From JAVVHH01 sp964613945 (GTDB taxonomy: Bacteria > Pseudomonadota > Alphaproteobacteria > Acetobacterales > Acetobacteraceae): a stretch of DNA of 64,000 bases. A model generated the notes under the pieces. It searched no databases, was not told the DNA's origin, and was given only the letters and a program-made list of their open reading frames with translations. A program made the position numbers and the translations under genes. Positions 26,646 through 35,283 of the stretch are shown here, piece after piece. Each line of letters begins with the position of its first letter. The first letter of the stretch is position 1. Location: assembly GCA_964613945.1 (NCBI GenBank), contig CAZTJC010000001.1:62001-126000 (forward strand). Direction: 5' to 3'.

Positions 26646-27809
26646 ATGCGTCCGAACCGGCCCGTTTACCTCGACAACCAGGCGACCACGCCAATGGACC
26701 AGCGCGTGCTGGCGGCGATGCTGCCGTGGTTCACCGAGCGGTTCGGCAATCCGCACAGCGCCGAGCACGGCATGGGGCTCGAGGCGGAAGCGGCGGTGGA
26801 AACCGCGCGGGGCGAGATCGCCGCGCTGATCGGGGCGGAGGCGCGGGAGATCGTGCTGACCTCGGGGGCAACCGAGAGCAACAACATCGCCATCAAGGGA
26901 GCGGCGCGGTTCGCGCTGCAGGCCGGCAGAGAGCGGCGGCGGCTGATCACGGTGGCGACCGAGCATAAATGCGTGCTGGAGAGCGTGGCCGACATGGCGG
27001 CCGAGGGGTTCGAGCCGGTGGTGCTGTCGGTGCAGCCCGATGGCCGGCTCGACCCGACCGCGCTGGCCGACGCGCTGGCAGTGCCGACGCTGCTGGTGAG
27101 CGTCATGGCGGTGAACAACGAGACCGGGGTGATCCAGGACATCCCTGCCCTGGCCGCGCTCGCGCGGGCGCATGGGGCCTTGTTCCACACCGATGCGGCG
27201 CAGGCCGCAGGCAAAATCCCGATCGACGTCGCGGGGATCGATCTGCTGAGCCTCAGCGGTCACAAGCTGTATGGGCCCAAGGGGGTCGGGGCGCTGTATG
27301 TGCGGCGGCGGCCGCGGGTGCGGCTGGCGCCGCTGTTCTCGGGCGGCGGGCAGGAGCGCGGCTTGCGGGCGGGAACGCTGGCGACGCCGCTAATCGTTGG
27401 GTTCGGAGAGGCGTGCCGGCTGGCGCGGGCGGAGATGGCGGCGGACGAGGCGCGGATCGCCGGGCTGCGGCAGCGGCTGCTGGACGGGCTGGCGGTGCCG
27501 GTGACGATCAACGGGTCCGTGCAGGATCGCGTGGCGGGGAACCTCAACCTGACGTTCGAGGCGCCGGCGCTGACGATGCTGCGGGCGATGCCGGATCTGT
27601 GCGTATCGACGGGGTCGGCGTGTAGCTCGGCGGCGATCGAGCCGAGCTACGTTTTGCGGGCGCTCGGCCTGGACAACGGGGCGGCGCAGCGTACCTTGCG
27701 TATTGGGTTAGGACGATTTACCAGCCCGGCGGACGTGGACTTTGCCGCCAAAGCCCTGAGCGAAGCTGCACGCGTCGCTGTCACCGCCACCGCCGGAGCC
27801 GAGTTTTAG
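26646..27809 (+). CDS. iscS: Cysteine desulfurase IscS-like (second of a tandem pair)
   Basis: A 387-residue group I cysteine desulfurase. It has an N-terminal VYLDNQATTPMD, the substrate His in ATEHKCVL, the PLP lysine in LSGHKLYGPKGVGALY and the long active-site loop STGSACSSAAIEPSYVLRAL. It is a closer match to IscS than the preceding paralogue. It supplies persulfide sulfur for Fe-S assembly and tRNA thiolation. Its stop (TAG) is immediately followed by the ATG of the ferredoxin gene, so these two are tightly coupled. No IscU, IscA, IscR or Suf scaffold gene lies in the window. Confidence 0.93.
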   Translation: MRPNRPVYLDNQATTPMDQRVLAAMLPWFTERFGNPHSAEHGMGLEAEAAVETARGEIAALIGAEAREIVLTSGATESNNIAIKGAARFALQAGRERRRLITVATEHKCVLESVADMAAEGFEPVVLSVQPDGRLDPTALADALAVPTLLVSVMAVNNETGVIQDIPALAALARAHGALFHTDAAQAAGKIPIDVAGIDLLSLSGHKLYGPKGVGALYVRRRPRVRLAPLFSGGGQERGLRAGTLATPLIVGFGEACRLARAEMAADEARIAGLRQRLLDGLAVPVTINGSVQDRVAGNLNLTFEAPALTMLRAMPDLCVSTGSACSSAAIEPSYVLRALGLDNGAAQRTLRIGLGRFTSPADVDFAAKALSEAARVAVTATAGAEF

Positions 27810-28139
27810 ATGCCGAAGATGACCTTTATCGAGAAGAACGGCGCGCCGCGCGAGGTCGAGGCGCCGCTCGGGCTCTCCGTTCTCGAGATCGCGCACAAGT
27901 ACGATATTGACATCGAGGGTGCGTGCGAGGGGTCGCTGGCTTGCTCGACCTGCCACGTCATCGTCGATGCCGCCTGGTTCCCCAAGCTGGCCAAGCCGAC
28001 CGAAGACGAAGAAGACATGCTCGACCTGGCGTTCGGGCTGCAGGAGACAAGCCGGCTGGGTTGTCAGATCGTGATGACGCCGGCGCTGGACGGGTTGGTG
28101 GTCAAGCTGCCGGCCAGCACAAAGAACGCTGGCGGCTAA
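27810..28139 (+). CDS. fdx: 2Fe-2S ferredoxin, adrenodoxin type
   Basis: A 109-residue adrenodoxin-type ferredoxin with four cluster cysteines in the pattern CEGSLACSTC followed by a distant RLGCQIV. The acidic EDEEDMLD helix typical of Isc-type Fdx is present. Ferredoxins of this type donate electrons during Fe-S cluster assembly with IscS. The gene directly follows the desulfurase stop and precedes mnmA by 4 bp, supporting a shared sulfur-mobilisation operon. Confidence 0.95.
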   Translation: MPKMTFIEKNGAPREVEAPLGLSVLEIAHKYDIDIEGACEGSLACSTCHVIVDAAWFPKLAKPTEDEEDMLDLAFGLQETSRLGCQIVMTPALDGLVVKLPASTKNAGG

Positions 28140-28143
28140 ATCA

Positions 28144-29220
28144 ATGAGGATCGTCGCCGCGATGTCGGGCGGCGTTGATAGCTCGGTGGTTGCCGGCCTG
28201 TTGGCCGAGCAGGGCCACGAGGTCATCGGCGTCACGCTGCAGCTCTACGATCACGGGGCGGCAGCGGGGCGCAAGGGTGCGTGCTGCGCCGGGCGCGACA
28301 TCGGCGATGCGCGTGACGTGGCGGACCGGCTCGGGATCGCACACTACGTCATCGATGCGGAGGCGCGGTTCCGCGCGGCGGTGATCGATGACTTTGCCGA
28401 CAGCTACGCGCGTGGCGAGACGCCGATCCCGTGCGTCAGGTGCAACCAGAGCGTCAAATTCACCGACCTGCTCGGCCTGGCGCGGGATCTCGGCGCCGAG
28501 GCGATGGCAACCGGACATTACGTGCGCCGGGTCGAGGCAGCAGGCGGGCCGGAGTTGCATCGGGCCCGCGACGACGCGCGGGACCAGAGTTGGTTCCTGT
28601 TCGCGACCACGCGGGACCAGCTGGCGTTCAGCCGGTTCCCCCTCGGCGACATGCCGGACAAGGCGGCGGTACGGGCGGAGGCGATGCGGCTGGGGCTGGC
28701 GGTGGCCGAGAAGCCGGATAGCCAGGACATCTGCTTCGTGCCGAGCGGGAAATATACCGACCTGCTGGCCAAGCTGCGGCCGGAAGCGATGGCGGCCGGC
28801 GAGATCGTCGACGAAGCCGGAATCGTGCAGGGCCGGCACAAGGGGCTGGCACACTACACCATCGGGCAGAGCAAGGGGTTGGGCACCGCCAGCACGCTGG
28901 ATGGATCACGACAGGCGGTGCTGGGGCTTGATGCCGCCCGTAACCGGGTGACGGTGGGACCGCGCAGCGCGGGGCGGCAAAAGATTGCGTTACGGGATTT
29001 GAACTGGCTGACCGACGAGCCGGAGATTTTCCGCTGCGAGGTGAAGCTGCGGGCGCGCGAGACGCCGCATGGGGCTACGGTGCGGCAGATGCCGGCGGGG
29101 GCAACGGTCGAGCTGGACGAGCCGTCATTCGCGGCGCCGGGGCAGGCTTGCGTGATGTATCGCGGCTCGCATCTGATCGGCGGCGGATTCATTGCCGCGG
29201 AGACGCGTTCAGCGGATTGA
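28144..29220 (+). CDS. mnmA: tRNA-specific 2-thiouridylase MnmA
   Basis: A 358-residue PP-loop ATP pyrophosphatase that installs the 2-thio group on wobble uridine 34 of tRNA-Lys, -Glu and -Gln. The PP-loop SGGVDSS starts at residue 8. Catalytic cysteines are in PCVRCNQ and DICFVPSGKY. The HYTIGQSKGLG and C-terminal beta-barrel regions are complete. It receives persulfide sulfur from a cysteine desulfurase, either directly or via a relay, fitting its place at the end of this operon. Confidence 0.96.
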   Translation: MRIVAAMSGGVDSSVVAGLLAEQGHEVIGVTLQLYDHGAAAGRKGACCAGRDIGDARDVADRLGIAHYVIDAEARFRAAVIDDFADSYARGETPIPCVRCNQSVKFTDLLGLARDLGAEAMATGHYVRRVEAAGGPELHRARDDARDQSWFLFATTRDQLAFSRFPLGDMPDKAAVRAEAMRLGLAVAEKPDSQDICFVPSGKYTDLLAKLRPEAMAAGEIVDEAGIVQGRHKGLAHYTIGQSKGLGTASTLDGSRQAVLGLDAARNRVTVGPRSAGRQKIALRDLNWLTDEPEIFRCEVKLRARETPHGATVRQMPAGATVELDEPSFAAPGQACVMYRGSHLIGGGFIAAETRSAD

Positions 29221-29288
29221 CGTGCGGGAGTTGGCGGGGCATACGGTGCGCCCCACGACCGTGCTGAACGGCAGGTCTCGGCGGGTTA

Positions 29289-29363
29289 GGCAGCGTAGCT
29301 CAGTGGTAGAGCAGGAGAATCATAATCTCTTGGTCGGCGGTTCAAATCCGTCCGCTGCTACCA
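29289..29363 (+). tRNA. tRNA with CAT anticodon, probably elongator tRNA-Met
   Basis: A full cloverleaf folds by hand. The acceptor is GGCAGCG with CGCTGCT (first pair G-U), the D-stem GCTC/GAGC, the anticodon stem GGAGA/TCTCT with loop ATCATAA, and the T-stem GGCGG/CCGTC with loop TTCAAAT. The discriminator is A and CCA is encoded (29361-29363). The anticodon CAT (29321-29323) reads AUG as tRNA-Met. A tRNA-Ile with lysidine-modified CAT cannot be excluded from sequence alone, because the CTTGGTCG variable-loop region resembles Ile2. It lacks initiator features such as three G-C pairs in the anticodon stem. Confidence 0.88.
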
Positions 29364-29367
29364 ACCC

Positions 29368-29381
29368 GGCGCTTTAGCGCC
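29368..29381. terminator. Short hairpin between the tRNA and the convergent enoyl-CoA hydratase gene
   Basis: GGCGC (29368-29372) and GCGCC (29377-29381) form a perfect 5-bp stem with a TTTA loop, followed on the plus strand by CTTT. It sits 4 nt after the tRNA CCA, and the loop contains the stop codon of the minus-strand gene. It may end the tRNA transcript, but the stem is short and the T-run is weak. Confidence 0.45.
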
Positions 29382-30129
29382 CTTTGAAGTCAGGCGTTCG
29401 TTTTTCCAGAAACGCCGCACGACCTTCGGCATGATCCGCCGTCTGGAACAGGGCCGACTGCACCTCACGCTCCCAATCCAAGGCAGCGTCCAAACCATTG
29501 GCGAGATATTGCTTGGTCAGCGCGATCGGGATGGGGGCAGCGTTGGCAAAGATGCGGGCGCGGTCGAGCGCGGTAGTCAATGCATCGCCCTTAGGCACCA
29601 CGTGATCGACCAAGCCAATGCGTTCGGCGGCCTCACCGGTCATCATATCGCCGTAGAGGAACACCTGGCGCGCCTTGCCCTGCCCGATCCGCGCCGGCAG
29701 GGTGTGGAGCAGACCGAGGTCGGCGACCAGTCCGACACGGCCAAAGCCGGCGGCCAGCTTGGCATCGGCGGCAGCGACGATGGTGTCGCAGCAAAGGGCA
29801 AGCGACAAGCCGGCACCTACGGCATGACCCTCGACGGCGGCGATAATGGGCAGGCGCGACTTGATGAGCAGGCGAACGAGCCGGTGGGTAATGCGGAACC
29901 GCTCGCGGCCGGCCAGCAGATCGGGCAGGTCCATGCTGCTGATGTCGCCGCCAGCGGAGAAGGTGCCGCCTGAACCGGTGAGCACGACGGCTTTGATTGC
30001 CGGGTCACTCTCCATGGCCTCAAAGGCATCGATCAGGGCTTGGCGCATCGGCATGGCCAACGCATTGCGTCGGGCGGGGTAGTCCAGGGTTAGGACGGCC
30101 GTGGCGCCATCCCGGCCTTGGGTCAGCAC
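29374..30129 (-). CDS. Enoyl-CoA hydratase/isomerase family protein
   Basis: A 251-residue crotonase-fold protein. The oxyanion-hole motifs are TFSAGGDISSMD and AAVEGHAVGAGLSLALCCD. In the catalytic loop the sequence is FGRVGLVADLGLLHTLPARIG: the second catalytic Glu of classical hydratases is not at its usual place and an Asp is present, as in PaaG-like isomerases. It could thus be an isomerase or a hydratase acting on acyl-CoA. A GTG at 30129, overlapping the mtnP stop by 7 bp, was chosen because the fold starts there; the upstream frame is Arg-rich and not credible. Confidence 0.82.
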   Translation of the reverse strand: MLTQGRDGATAVLTLDYPARRNALAMPMRQALIDAFEAMESDPAIKAVVLTGSGGTFSAGGDISSMDLPDLLAGRERFRITHRLVRLLIKSRLPIIAAVEGHAVGAGLSLALCCDTIVAAADAKLAAGFGRVGLVADLGLLHTLPARIGQGKARQVFLYGDMMTGEAAERIGLVDHVVPKGDALTTALDRARIFANAAPIPIALTKQYLANGLDAALDWEREVQSALFQTADHAEGRAAFLEKRTPDFKGR

Positions 30130-30992
30130 AGGACGCGTCCGGCGACGGCGTCGAGCTTGGCCATGAGCGCGGGGTCGCGGTGCTCGGGGCGGGTGATCAG
30201 CGCGTATTCGAGCGCCCGGTCGCAGCCGGCAGGACATGGACCGCGAGGCGCGCCAAGGGCTGGAACGACTTCGGCCACCAGGGAGCGTGCCTTGTCGGCG
30301 TTGCCGAGCAACACGCGGACAATCTGGTCGACGGTCACGGCCTCATGATCCTCGTGCCAGCAGTCATAGTCGGTAACCATGGCCACGGTGGCGTAACAAA
30401 GCTCGGCTTCGCGCGCGAGCTTGGCTTCCGGCATGTTGGTCATGCCGATGACGCTGCAGCCCCAGCTCCGGTAAAGATGACTTTCGGCCCGGGTGGAGAA
30501 TTGCGGGCCCTCCATGACCAGGTAGGTGCCGCCACGGGTGAGGGGCAAATCGAGTCGCTTGGCGGCAGCCTCGAGAGCATCACCAAGACGGGGGCAGACC
30601 GGGTCAGCGACCGAGACGTGGGCGACGCAGCCCTCGCCGAAGAAGCTTTTCTCGCGGGCAAAGCTGCGGTCGATGAACTGGTCCACGATCACGAAATGAC
30701 CCGGCGGCAACTCCTCCTTGAGGCTGCCCACGGCGGACAGCGACAAGACGTCCGTGCAACCGGCGCGCTTCAATGCATCGATGTTGGCGCGATAGTTCAG
30801 ATGGCTTGGGGACGTCGTATGTCCGCCGCCATGGCGCGGCAGGAAAACGCATCGAACCCCGCCAAGCTCGCCAAATAACAAATCGTCGGAAGGAGCACCC
30901 CACGGGGTCTCGATGCGCCGCTTTTCGCGACGCTCGAGCCCGGGGATATCGTACAGGCCGGAGCCGCCGATGATGCCGATGACCGGCGTCAC
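30123..30992 (-). CDS. mtnP: S-methyl-5'-thioadenosine phosphorylase
   Basis: A 289-residue purine nucleoside phosphorylase-type enzyme that splits methylthioadenosine into adenine and methylthioribose-1-phosphate, part of methionine salvage. Visible motifs are GIIGGSGLYDIPG at the N-terminus, FLPRHGGGHTTSPSHLNYRAN and GPQFSTRAES with the phosphate and ribose contacts, plus GMTNMPEAKLAREAE. The length is normal. It ends inside the enoyl-CoA hydratase gene and lies 14 bp downstream of petC on the same strand. Confidence 0.95.
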   Translation of the reverse strand: MTPVIGIIGGSGLYDIPGLERREKRRIETPWGAPSDDLLFGELGGVRCVFLPRHGGGHTTSPSHLNYRANIDALKRAGCTDVLSLSAVGSLKEELPPGHFVIVDQFIDRSFAREKSFFGEGCVAHVSVADPVCPRLGDALEAAAKRLDLPLTRGGTYLVMEGPQFSTRAESHLYRSWGCSVIGMTNMPEAKLAREAELCYATVAMVTDYDCWHEDHEAVTVDQIVRVLLGNADKARSLVAEVVPALGAPRGPCPAGCDRALEYALITRPEHRDPALMAKLDAVAGRVLC

Positions 30993-31006
30993 CGGAGCGG
31001 TGGGGC

Positions 31007-31759
31007 TCAGTGCAGGTCCTTCCAGACCTTGCGCTTCACGCCGTAGGTCAGACCGGTCATGAGCGCGAGGAACAACACGACCTTGACGCCGAGTTGCTTG
31101 CGCCGCTCCATGTTGGGCTCGGAAGCCCAGGTCAGGAACTGCACGACGTCTTTGGACATCTGTTCCACTGTCGCCTTGGTGCCATCGACATAATCGACCT
31201 GACCGTCATGCAGTGGCTGCGGCATGGCAAGGTAGTGGCCTGGGAAATACTCGTTATAGTACTGCCCTGCAGGAACGACGGTGCCAGCCGGCGGATCGAC
31301 GTAACCATTCAGCAAGGCGTGAACGTAGTTCGGCCCGTTCTCGCGCGCTTTGATGATCAGCGACTGGTCCGGCGGCAATGCGCCACCGTTGGCGGCGCGA
31401 GCTGCCTTGTCGTTGGGGAATGGTGCCTTGAAGCGGTCAGCGGCGGTGCCGGGCCGATCGACCGGCTCACCGGCGTCATTGGTGCCACCAGGGACGGTGA
31501 CATCGGCGGCGATCGCCTTGACCTGCTCGGCATTCAGACCAATGCCGGTCAGGTCACGGTAGGAAAGCAGCTTCATGCCATGACAGTTGGAGCAGACTTC
31601 CTTGTAGACCTGGAAGCCACGCTGCGCTGAGGCATAATCATAGGACCCGAACGGACCGTTGAAGCTCCACTTCACCGACGGAACTTCGGGATGTTCCTGG
31701 GCTAGTGCCGGCGCCGCCAGGGCGGCCGACGCTAGCAGAGTGACGAGTAGTTTACGCAT
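31007..31759 (-). CDS. petC: Ubiquinol-cytochrome c reductase, cytochrome c1
   Basis: A 250-residue cytochrome c1 of the bc1 complex. It has a signal peptide (MRKLLVTLLASAALAAPALAQ), heme c attachment motif CSNCHGMK, the YNEYFPGHYLAMPQPL region with the axial Met, and a C-terminal membrane anchor (VVLFLALMTGLTYGV). It passes electrons from the Rieske protein to soluble cytochrome c in the periplasm. The start overlaps the petB stop by one base (TAATG). Confidence 0.97.
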   Translation of the reverse strand: MRKLLVTLLASAALAAPALAQEHPEVPSVKWSFNGPFGSYDYASAQRGFQVYKEVCSNCHGMKLLSYRDLTGIGLNAEQVKAIAADVTVPGGTNDAGEPVDRPGTAADRFKAPFPNDKAARAANGGALPPDQSLIIKARENGPNYVHALLNGYVDPPAGTVVPAGQYYNEYFPGHYLAMPQPLHDGQVDYVDGTKATVEQMSKDVVQFLTWASEPNMERRKQLGVKVVLFLALMTGLTYGVKRKVWKDLH

Positions 31760-33051
31760 TATGCCCGATCCATCGGCTTGGCTGCCGCGCCCTGCGGCAA
31801 AGGACCACCACCACCGCCCGAGAAGGGCGGACGAGCGCGAAGCACCGGGTTGCTGATGCTCTCCGGCAGCGGCAGCGGACGCTCGATCTTGCCGAGGATC
31901 GGCAGGACCACCAGGAAGTGCAGGAACCAGTAGGCCGTAGCGACGCGGCCGATCACGACATACGCACCTTCCGGCGGCTTACCGCCGACGTAGAGCAGGG
32001 CGAAGAAGGAGACGACCAGCAGAGCGACGAACGGCTTGTACATCGGACGGAAGCGCGTGCTGCGCACCGGCGAGGTATCGAGCCAAGGCAGGAAGAACAG
32101 CACCAGGATCGAGGCAAACATCACCATAACGCCACCGAGCTTCCACTCGACCGCACGAAGCATGGCGTAGTACGGACGGAAGTACCACTCCGGAGCGATG
32201 TGCGCCGGCGTCACCAGCGGGTTGGCGGTGATGTAGTTGTCGGGGTCACCGAGCAGGTTGGGCAGGAAGAACACCAGCAGGGCGAAGACCAGCAGGTAGA
32301 CGCAAAGGCCGACGCTGTCCTTGGTGGTGTAGTACGGGTGGAAGGGGATGGTGTCCTGCGGCGACTTGACGTCGATGCCCAGGGGGTTGTTCGAGCCGGT
32401 GATGTGCAGGGCGACGACGTGCAGGAAGACGACGCCGAAGATCATGAACGGCAGCAGGTAGTGTAGTGCGAAGAAGCGGTTGAGGGTCGGGTTGTCGACG
32501 CTGAAGCCGCCCCAGAGCAGGGTCACGATGCTGTCGCCGACCAGTGGGATGGCGGAGAACAGGTTGGTGATGACGGTGGCGCCCCAGTAGGACATCTGAC
32601 CCCAGGGCAGCACGTAGCCCATGAACGCAGTCGCCATCATCAGCAGGAAGATGACCACGCCGAGCATGAACAGGATTTCGCGCGGCGCCTTGTATGAGCC
32701 GTAGTAGAGGGCGCGGAAGATGTGGATGTACACCACGATGAAGAACATCGAGGCGCCATTGGCGTGGGCGTAGCGCAGCAGCCAGCCGTAGTTCACGTCA
32801 CGCATGATGCGCTCGACGCTGTCAAAGGCCAAGCCGGTGTTGGCGGAGTAGTTCATGGCGAGGAACACGCCGGTCGCGATCATGATGATCAAGTTGACCG
32901 TGGCGAGCGCGCCGAAGTTCCAGAAGTAGTTGAAGTTCTTCGGCGTCGGGAAGGAGCCGTATTCCTTCTGCATCATCGTGAACAGCGGCAACCGGGTATC
33001 GATCCAGTTGATCACCGGGTTCTGGTAAGTAGATTTGTGCAGGCCTGCCAT
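31759..33051 (-). CDS. petB: Ubiquinol-cytochrome c reductase, cytochrome b
   Basis: A 430-residue integral membrane protein with eight helices, the quinol-oxidising core of complex III. Two pairs of heme-ligand histidines are present (RYAHANGASMFF and HIFRALYYGS region; LHYLLPFMIFGVVFLHVVALH). The Qo-site PEWY motif is intact in APEWYFRPYYAMLRAVEWK. The C-terminus ends in a Gly/Pro-rich tail. It lies 12 bp downstream of petA. Confidence 0.98.
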   Translation of the reverse strand: MAGLHKSTYQNPVINWIDTRLPLFTMMQKEYGSFPTPKNFNYFWNFGALATVNLIIMIATGVFLAMNYSANTGLAFDSVERIMRDVNYGWLLRYAHANGASMFFIVVYIHIFRALYYGSYKAPREILFMLGVVIFLLMMATAFMGYVLPWGQMSYWGATVITNLFSAIPLVGDSIVTLLWGGFSVDNPTLNRFFALHYLLPFMIFGVVFLHVVALHITGSNNPLGIDVKSPQDTIPFHPYYTTKDSVGLCVYLLVFALLVFFLPNLLGDPDNYITANPLVTPAHIAPEWYFRPYYAMLRAVEWKLGGVMVMFASILVLFFLPWLDTSPVRSTRFRPMYKPFVALLVVSFFALLYVGGKPPEGAYVVIGRVATAYWFLHFLVVLPILGKIERPLPLPESISNPVLRARPPFSGGGGGPLPQGAAAKPMDRA

Positions 33052-33063
33052 GGATCTCGCTCC

Positions 33064-33645
33064 TCAGCCGATCTTGATCTTGGTGTCGTTCATGAATGCG
33101 TATGGCGGCAGCACCAGGTTGGCCGGTGCCGGCCCGAGGCGGATGCGCCCGGCGGTGTCGTACTGGCTGCCGTGACAGGGGCAGAACCAGCCGCCGAACT
33201 CGCCGCGCGGGTCGGTCGGCTTGTTGCCGAGCGGGACGCAGCCGAGATGGGTGCAGATGCCGATAACGACCAGCCATTGCTCGTGCCCGGCCTTGACGCG
33301 GGCGGCGTCGGCAATCGGGTCCTTCATGGCGCTCAAGGGTGTGTCGACGGCTTCCTTGATTTCCTTGGGCGTGCGGTGCCGCAGGAAGATCGGCTTGCCG
33401 CGCCAGACGATAGTGATGCCCTGACCTTCGACAACCGGGGACAAATCGGCCTCGACGCTGGACAACGCCAGCACGTCGCGGGCCGGGTTCATGCTGTCGA
33501 TGAACGGCCACACCATGGAGCCGGCGCCGATGACCACGGCGCTGCCGGTCAGCAGCTTCAGGAAGTCACGCTTGGTGACGTCCTGGTTCCCTACCGTCGT
33601 GATCGCTTCGCGGACATTCGCGGTAGCGGTTGCAACTTCAGCCAT
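33064..33645 (-). CDS. petA: Ubiquinol-cytochrome c reductase, Rieske iron-sulfur subunit
   Basis: A 193-residue Rieske protein. An N-terminal twin-arginine-like segment (TKRDFLKLLTGSAVVIGAG) leads into a membrane anchor; KR rather than RR is seen, as in some alphaproteobacterial Rieske proteins. The cluster motifs CTHLGCVP and CPCHGSQYD hold the 2Fe-2S centre with Cys/His ligands and a stabilising disulfide. The ATG at 33645 has AGGA about 6 nt upstream. It is the first gene of petABC, divergent from hemF across a 140-bp gap in which no clear operator is recognised. Confidence 0.97.
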   Translation of the reverse strand: MAEVATATANVREAITTVGNQDVTKRDFLKLLTGSAVVIGAGSMVWPFIDSMNPARDVLALSSVEADLSPVVEGQGITIVWRGKPIFLRHRTPKEIKEAVDTPLSAMKDPIADAARVKAGHEQWLVVIGICTHLGCVPLGNKPTDPRGEFGGWFCPCHGSQYDTAGRIRLGPAPANLVLPPYAFMNDTKIKIG

Positions 33646-33785
33646 GCCCGTCCTCGTTCTTGATACCGACAGCACGCGCAAACGGCTGCCTCGCTCGACC
33701 ATGCGGTCCTATACGGGCGCCGGGTGGCCCCTGCAACTCGCGCACATGCCGTTCTATGCTGAACACAAGATTGGAGTGAATCTAA

Positions 33786-34685
33786 ATGTCGCAAGCCATG
33801 GAACTTCTGCCGCCGCCACATGCCGCGCTGCAGACGGAGGCACGCGCCTGGTTCGAGACGTTGCGGGATCAGCTCTGCGCCGGTTTTGAGGCGATCGAGG
33901 CAGAAAGCGACCTGCCGCTCGGCAATCGCGAGCCGGGTCGCTTCACGCGGACGGAGTGGCAGCGGCCGACCGACTCCGGGGATGCCGGCGGGGGTGGCGT
34001 CATGAGCGTGATGAAAGGCCGCGTATTCGAGAAGGTCGGCGTCAACGTCTCAACCGTATGGGGCGAGTTCAGCCCGGAGTTCCGCAAGCAGATCCCCGGG
34101 GCGGAGGAGGATCCAAGGTTCTGGGCCTCCGGCGTGAGCCTGGTGGCGCATCCGCAGAACCCACGGGTGCCGACGGCGCACATGAACACGCGGATGCTGG
34201 TGACGACGCGGGGCTGGTTCGGCGGTGGCGGCGACCTGACGCCGATGGGGACGGATCAGGCGGAGATCGCGGAGGATGAGGCCAGTTTCCATGGGGCGTT
34301 CAAGGCGGCCTGCGACAAGCACGACCCGGCGTACTACCCGAAATTCAAGAAATGGTGCGACGAGTATTTCTACCTCCCGCACCGGGGCGAGACGCGCGGG
34401 GTGGGTGGAATTTTTTACGATCACCATTTCACCGGCGACGTCCGGGACGATTTCGCCTTCACCCAGGATGTCGGACGCGCGTTCCGCGACGGCTACACCG
34501 CCATCGTGCGGCGGCGGATGCGCGAGGCGTGGACGCCGGAGGAAAAGCACCACCAGCTGCTGCGCCGGGGCCGTTACGTGGAGTTCAACCTGCTGCACGA
34601 CCGGGGAACGCTGTTCGGGCTGAAGACCGGGGGGAACGTCGAGGCGATCCTGATGAGCCTGCCACCGGAAGTGCGCTGGCCGTAA
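33786..34685 (+). CDS. hemF: Oxygen-dependent coproporphyrinogen III oxidase
   Basis: A 299-residue HemF, which oxidatively decarboxylates coproporphyrinogen III to protoporphyrinogen IX with O2. Typical motifs are GGGGVMSVMKGRVFEKVGVN, HMNTRMLVTT, WFGGGGDLTP, GVGGIFYDHHF and the C-terminal RGRYVEFNLLHDRGTLFGLKTGGN. GGAGTG lies 7 nt before the ATG. Its presence implies aerobic heme synthesis; HemC and HemD are encoded 5 kb away. Confidence 0.97.
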   Translation: MSQAMELLPPPHAALQTEARAWFETLRDQLCAGFEAIEAESDLPLGNREPGRFTRTEWQRPTDSGDAGGGGVMSVMKGRVFEKVGVNVSTVWGEFSPEFRKQIPGAEEDPRFWASGVSLVAHPQNPRVPTAHMNTRMLVTTRGWFGGGGDLTPMGTDQAEIAEDEASFHGAFKAACDKHDPAYYPKFKKWCDEYFYLPHRGETRGVGGIFYDHHFTGDVRDDFAFTQDVGRAFRDGYTAIVRRRMREAWTPEEKHHQLLRRGRYVEFNLLHDRGTLFGLKTGGNVEAILMSLPPEVRWP

Positions 34686-34737
34686 TTACGCCTTTCACGG
34701 CAACCAGAGTTCGATTCACTTACCATTGGAGGATGTC

Positions 34738-35274
34738 TTGAAGCTCACCCGCATCAGTTTCGCTGCCCTCGCCGCCCTAGCTTTGTTCGCGCCGGCCTAT
34801 GCTCAGGCGCCGGCAACGGCACCGGCGGCCCGAAGCGGGCCGGCGCCGACTATGCCTGCCGCAACGTCGCCCACGGTCCCGACCCGCGTCGCGCCAACGG
34901 CCGCGCCAACCACGGCGACCAAGAAGATCGACATCAATGCCGCCAGCGAGAGCGAACTCGCCACCCTGCCCGGCATCGGGCCGGTGACGGCCAAGGCGAT
35001 CGTCGATGGGCGGCCCTGGGATGACCTGAACGCGCTGTCGACCAAGAAGGTGATGACGCGGCCGGCGTTTGCGCAGAACCGGGATCGGCTTGCGCTGGCC
35101 GACATCAACACCTCCTCGGCGACCGACATCGCCAAGACGCTGCCGGGGATTGGCGAGAAGACGGCGCCGAAGATCGTGGCCGGGCGCCCCTATATGACGC
35201 CGCAGGATCTGGTGACGAAGAAGGTGCTGACCGCCGCGCAGTTCGCCAAGATTCGGGACGTGATCACCTACTGA
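34738..35274 (+). CDS. Secreted helix-hairpin-helix protein (ComEA-like, two HhH units)
   Basis: A 178-residue protein with a signal peptide (KLTRISFAALAALALFAPAYA), a Pro/Ala/Thr-rich linker (about 25-65) and two similar helix-hairpin-helix units: DINAASESELATLPGIGPVTAKAIVDGRP and INTSSATDIAKTLPGIGEKTAPKIVAGRP. HhH units of this kind bind DNA in a sequence-independent way. ComEA is the periplasmic DNA receptor in natural transformation, so a DNA-uptake role is possible, especially with comM elsewhere in the window, but this is inference. A TTG start at 34738 is chosen because GGAGG lies 5 nt upstream. Confidence 0.78.
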   Translation: MKLTRISFAALAALALFAPAYAQAPATAPAARSGPAPTMPAATSPTVPTRVAPTAAPTTATKKIDINAASESELATLPGIGPVTAKAIVDGRPWDDLNALSTKKVMTRPAFAQNRDRLALADINTSSATDIAKTLPGIGEKTAPKIVAGRPYMTPQDLVTKKVLTAAQFAKIRDVITY

Positions 35275-35283
35275 GTCCGTTCA

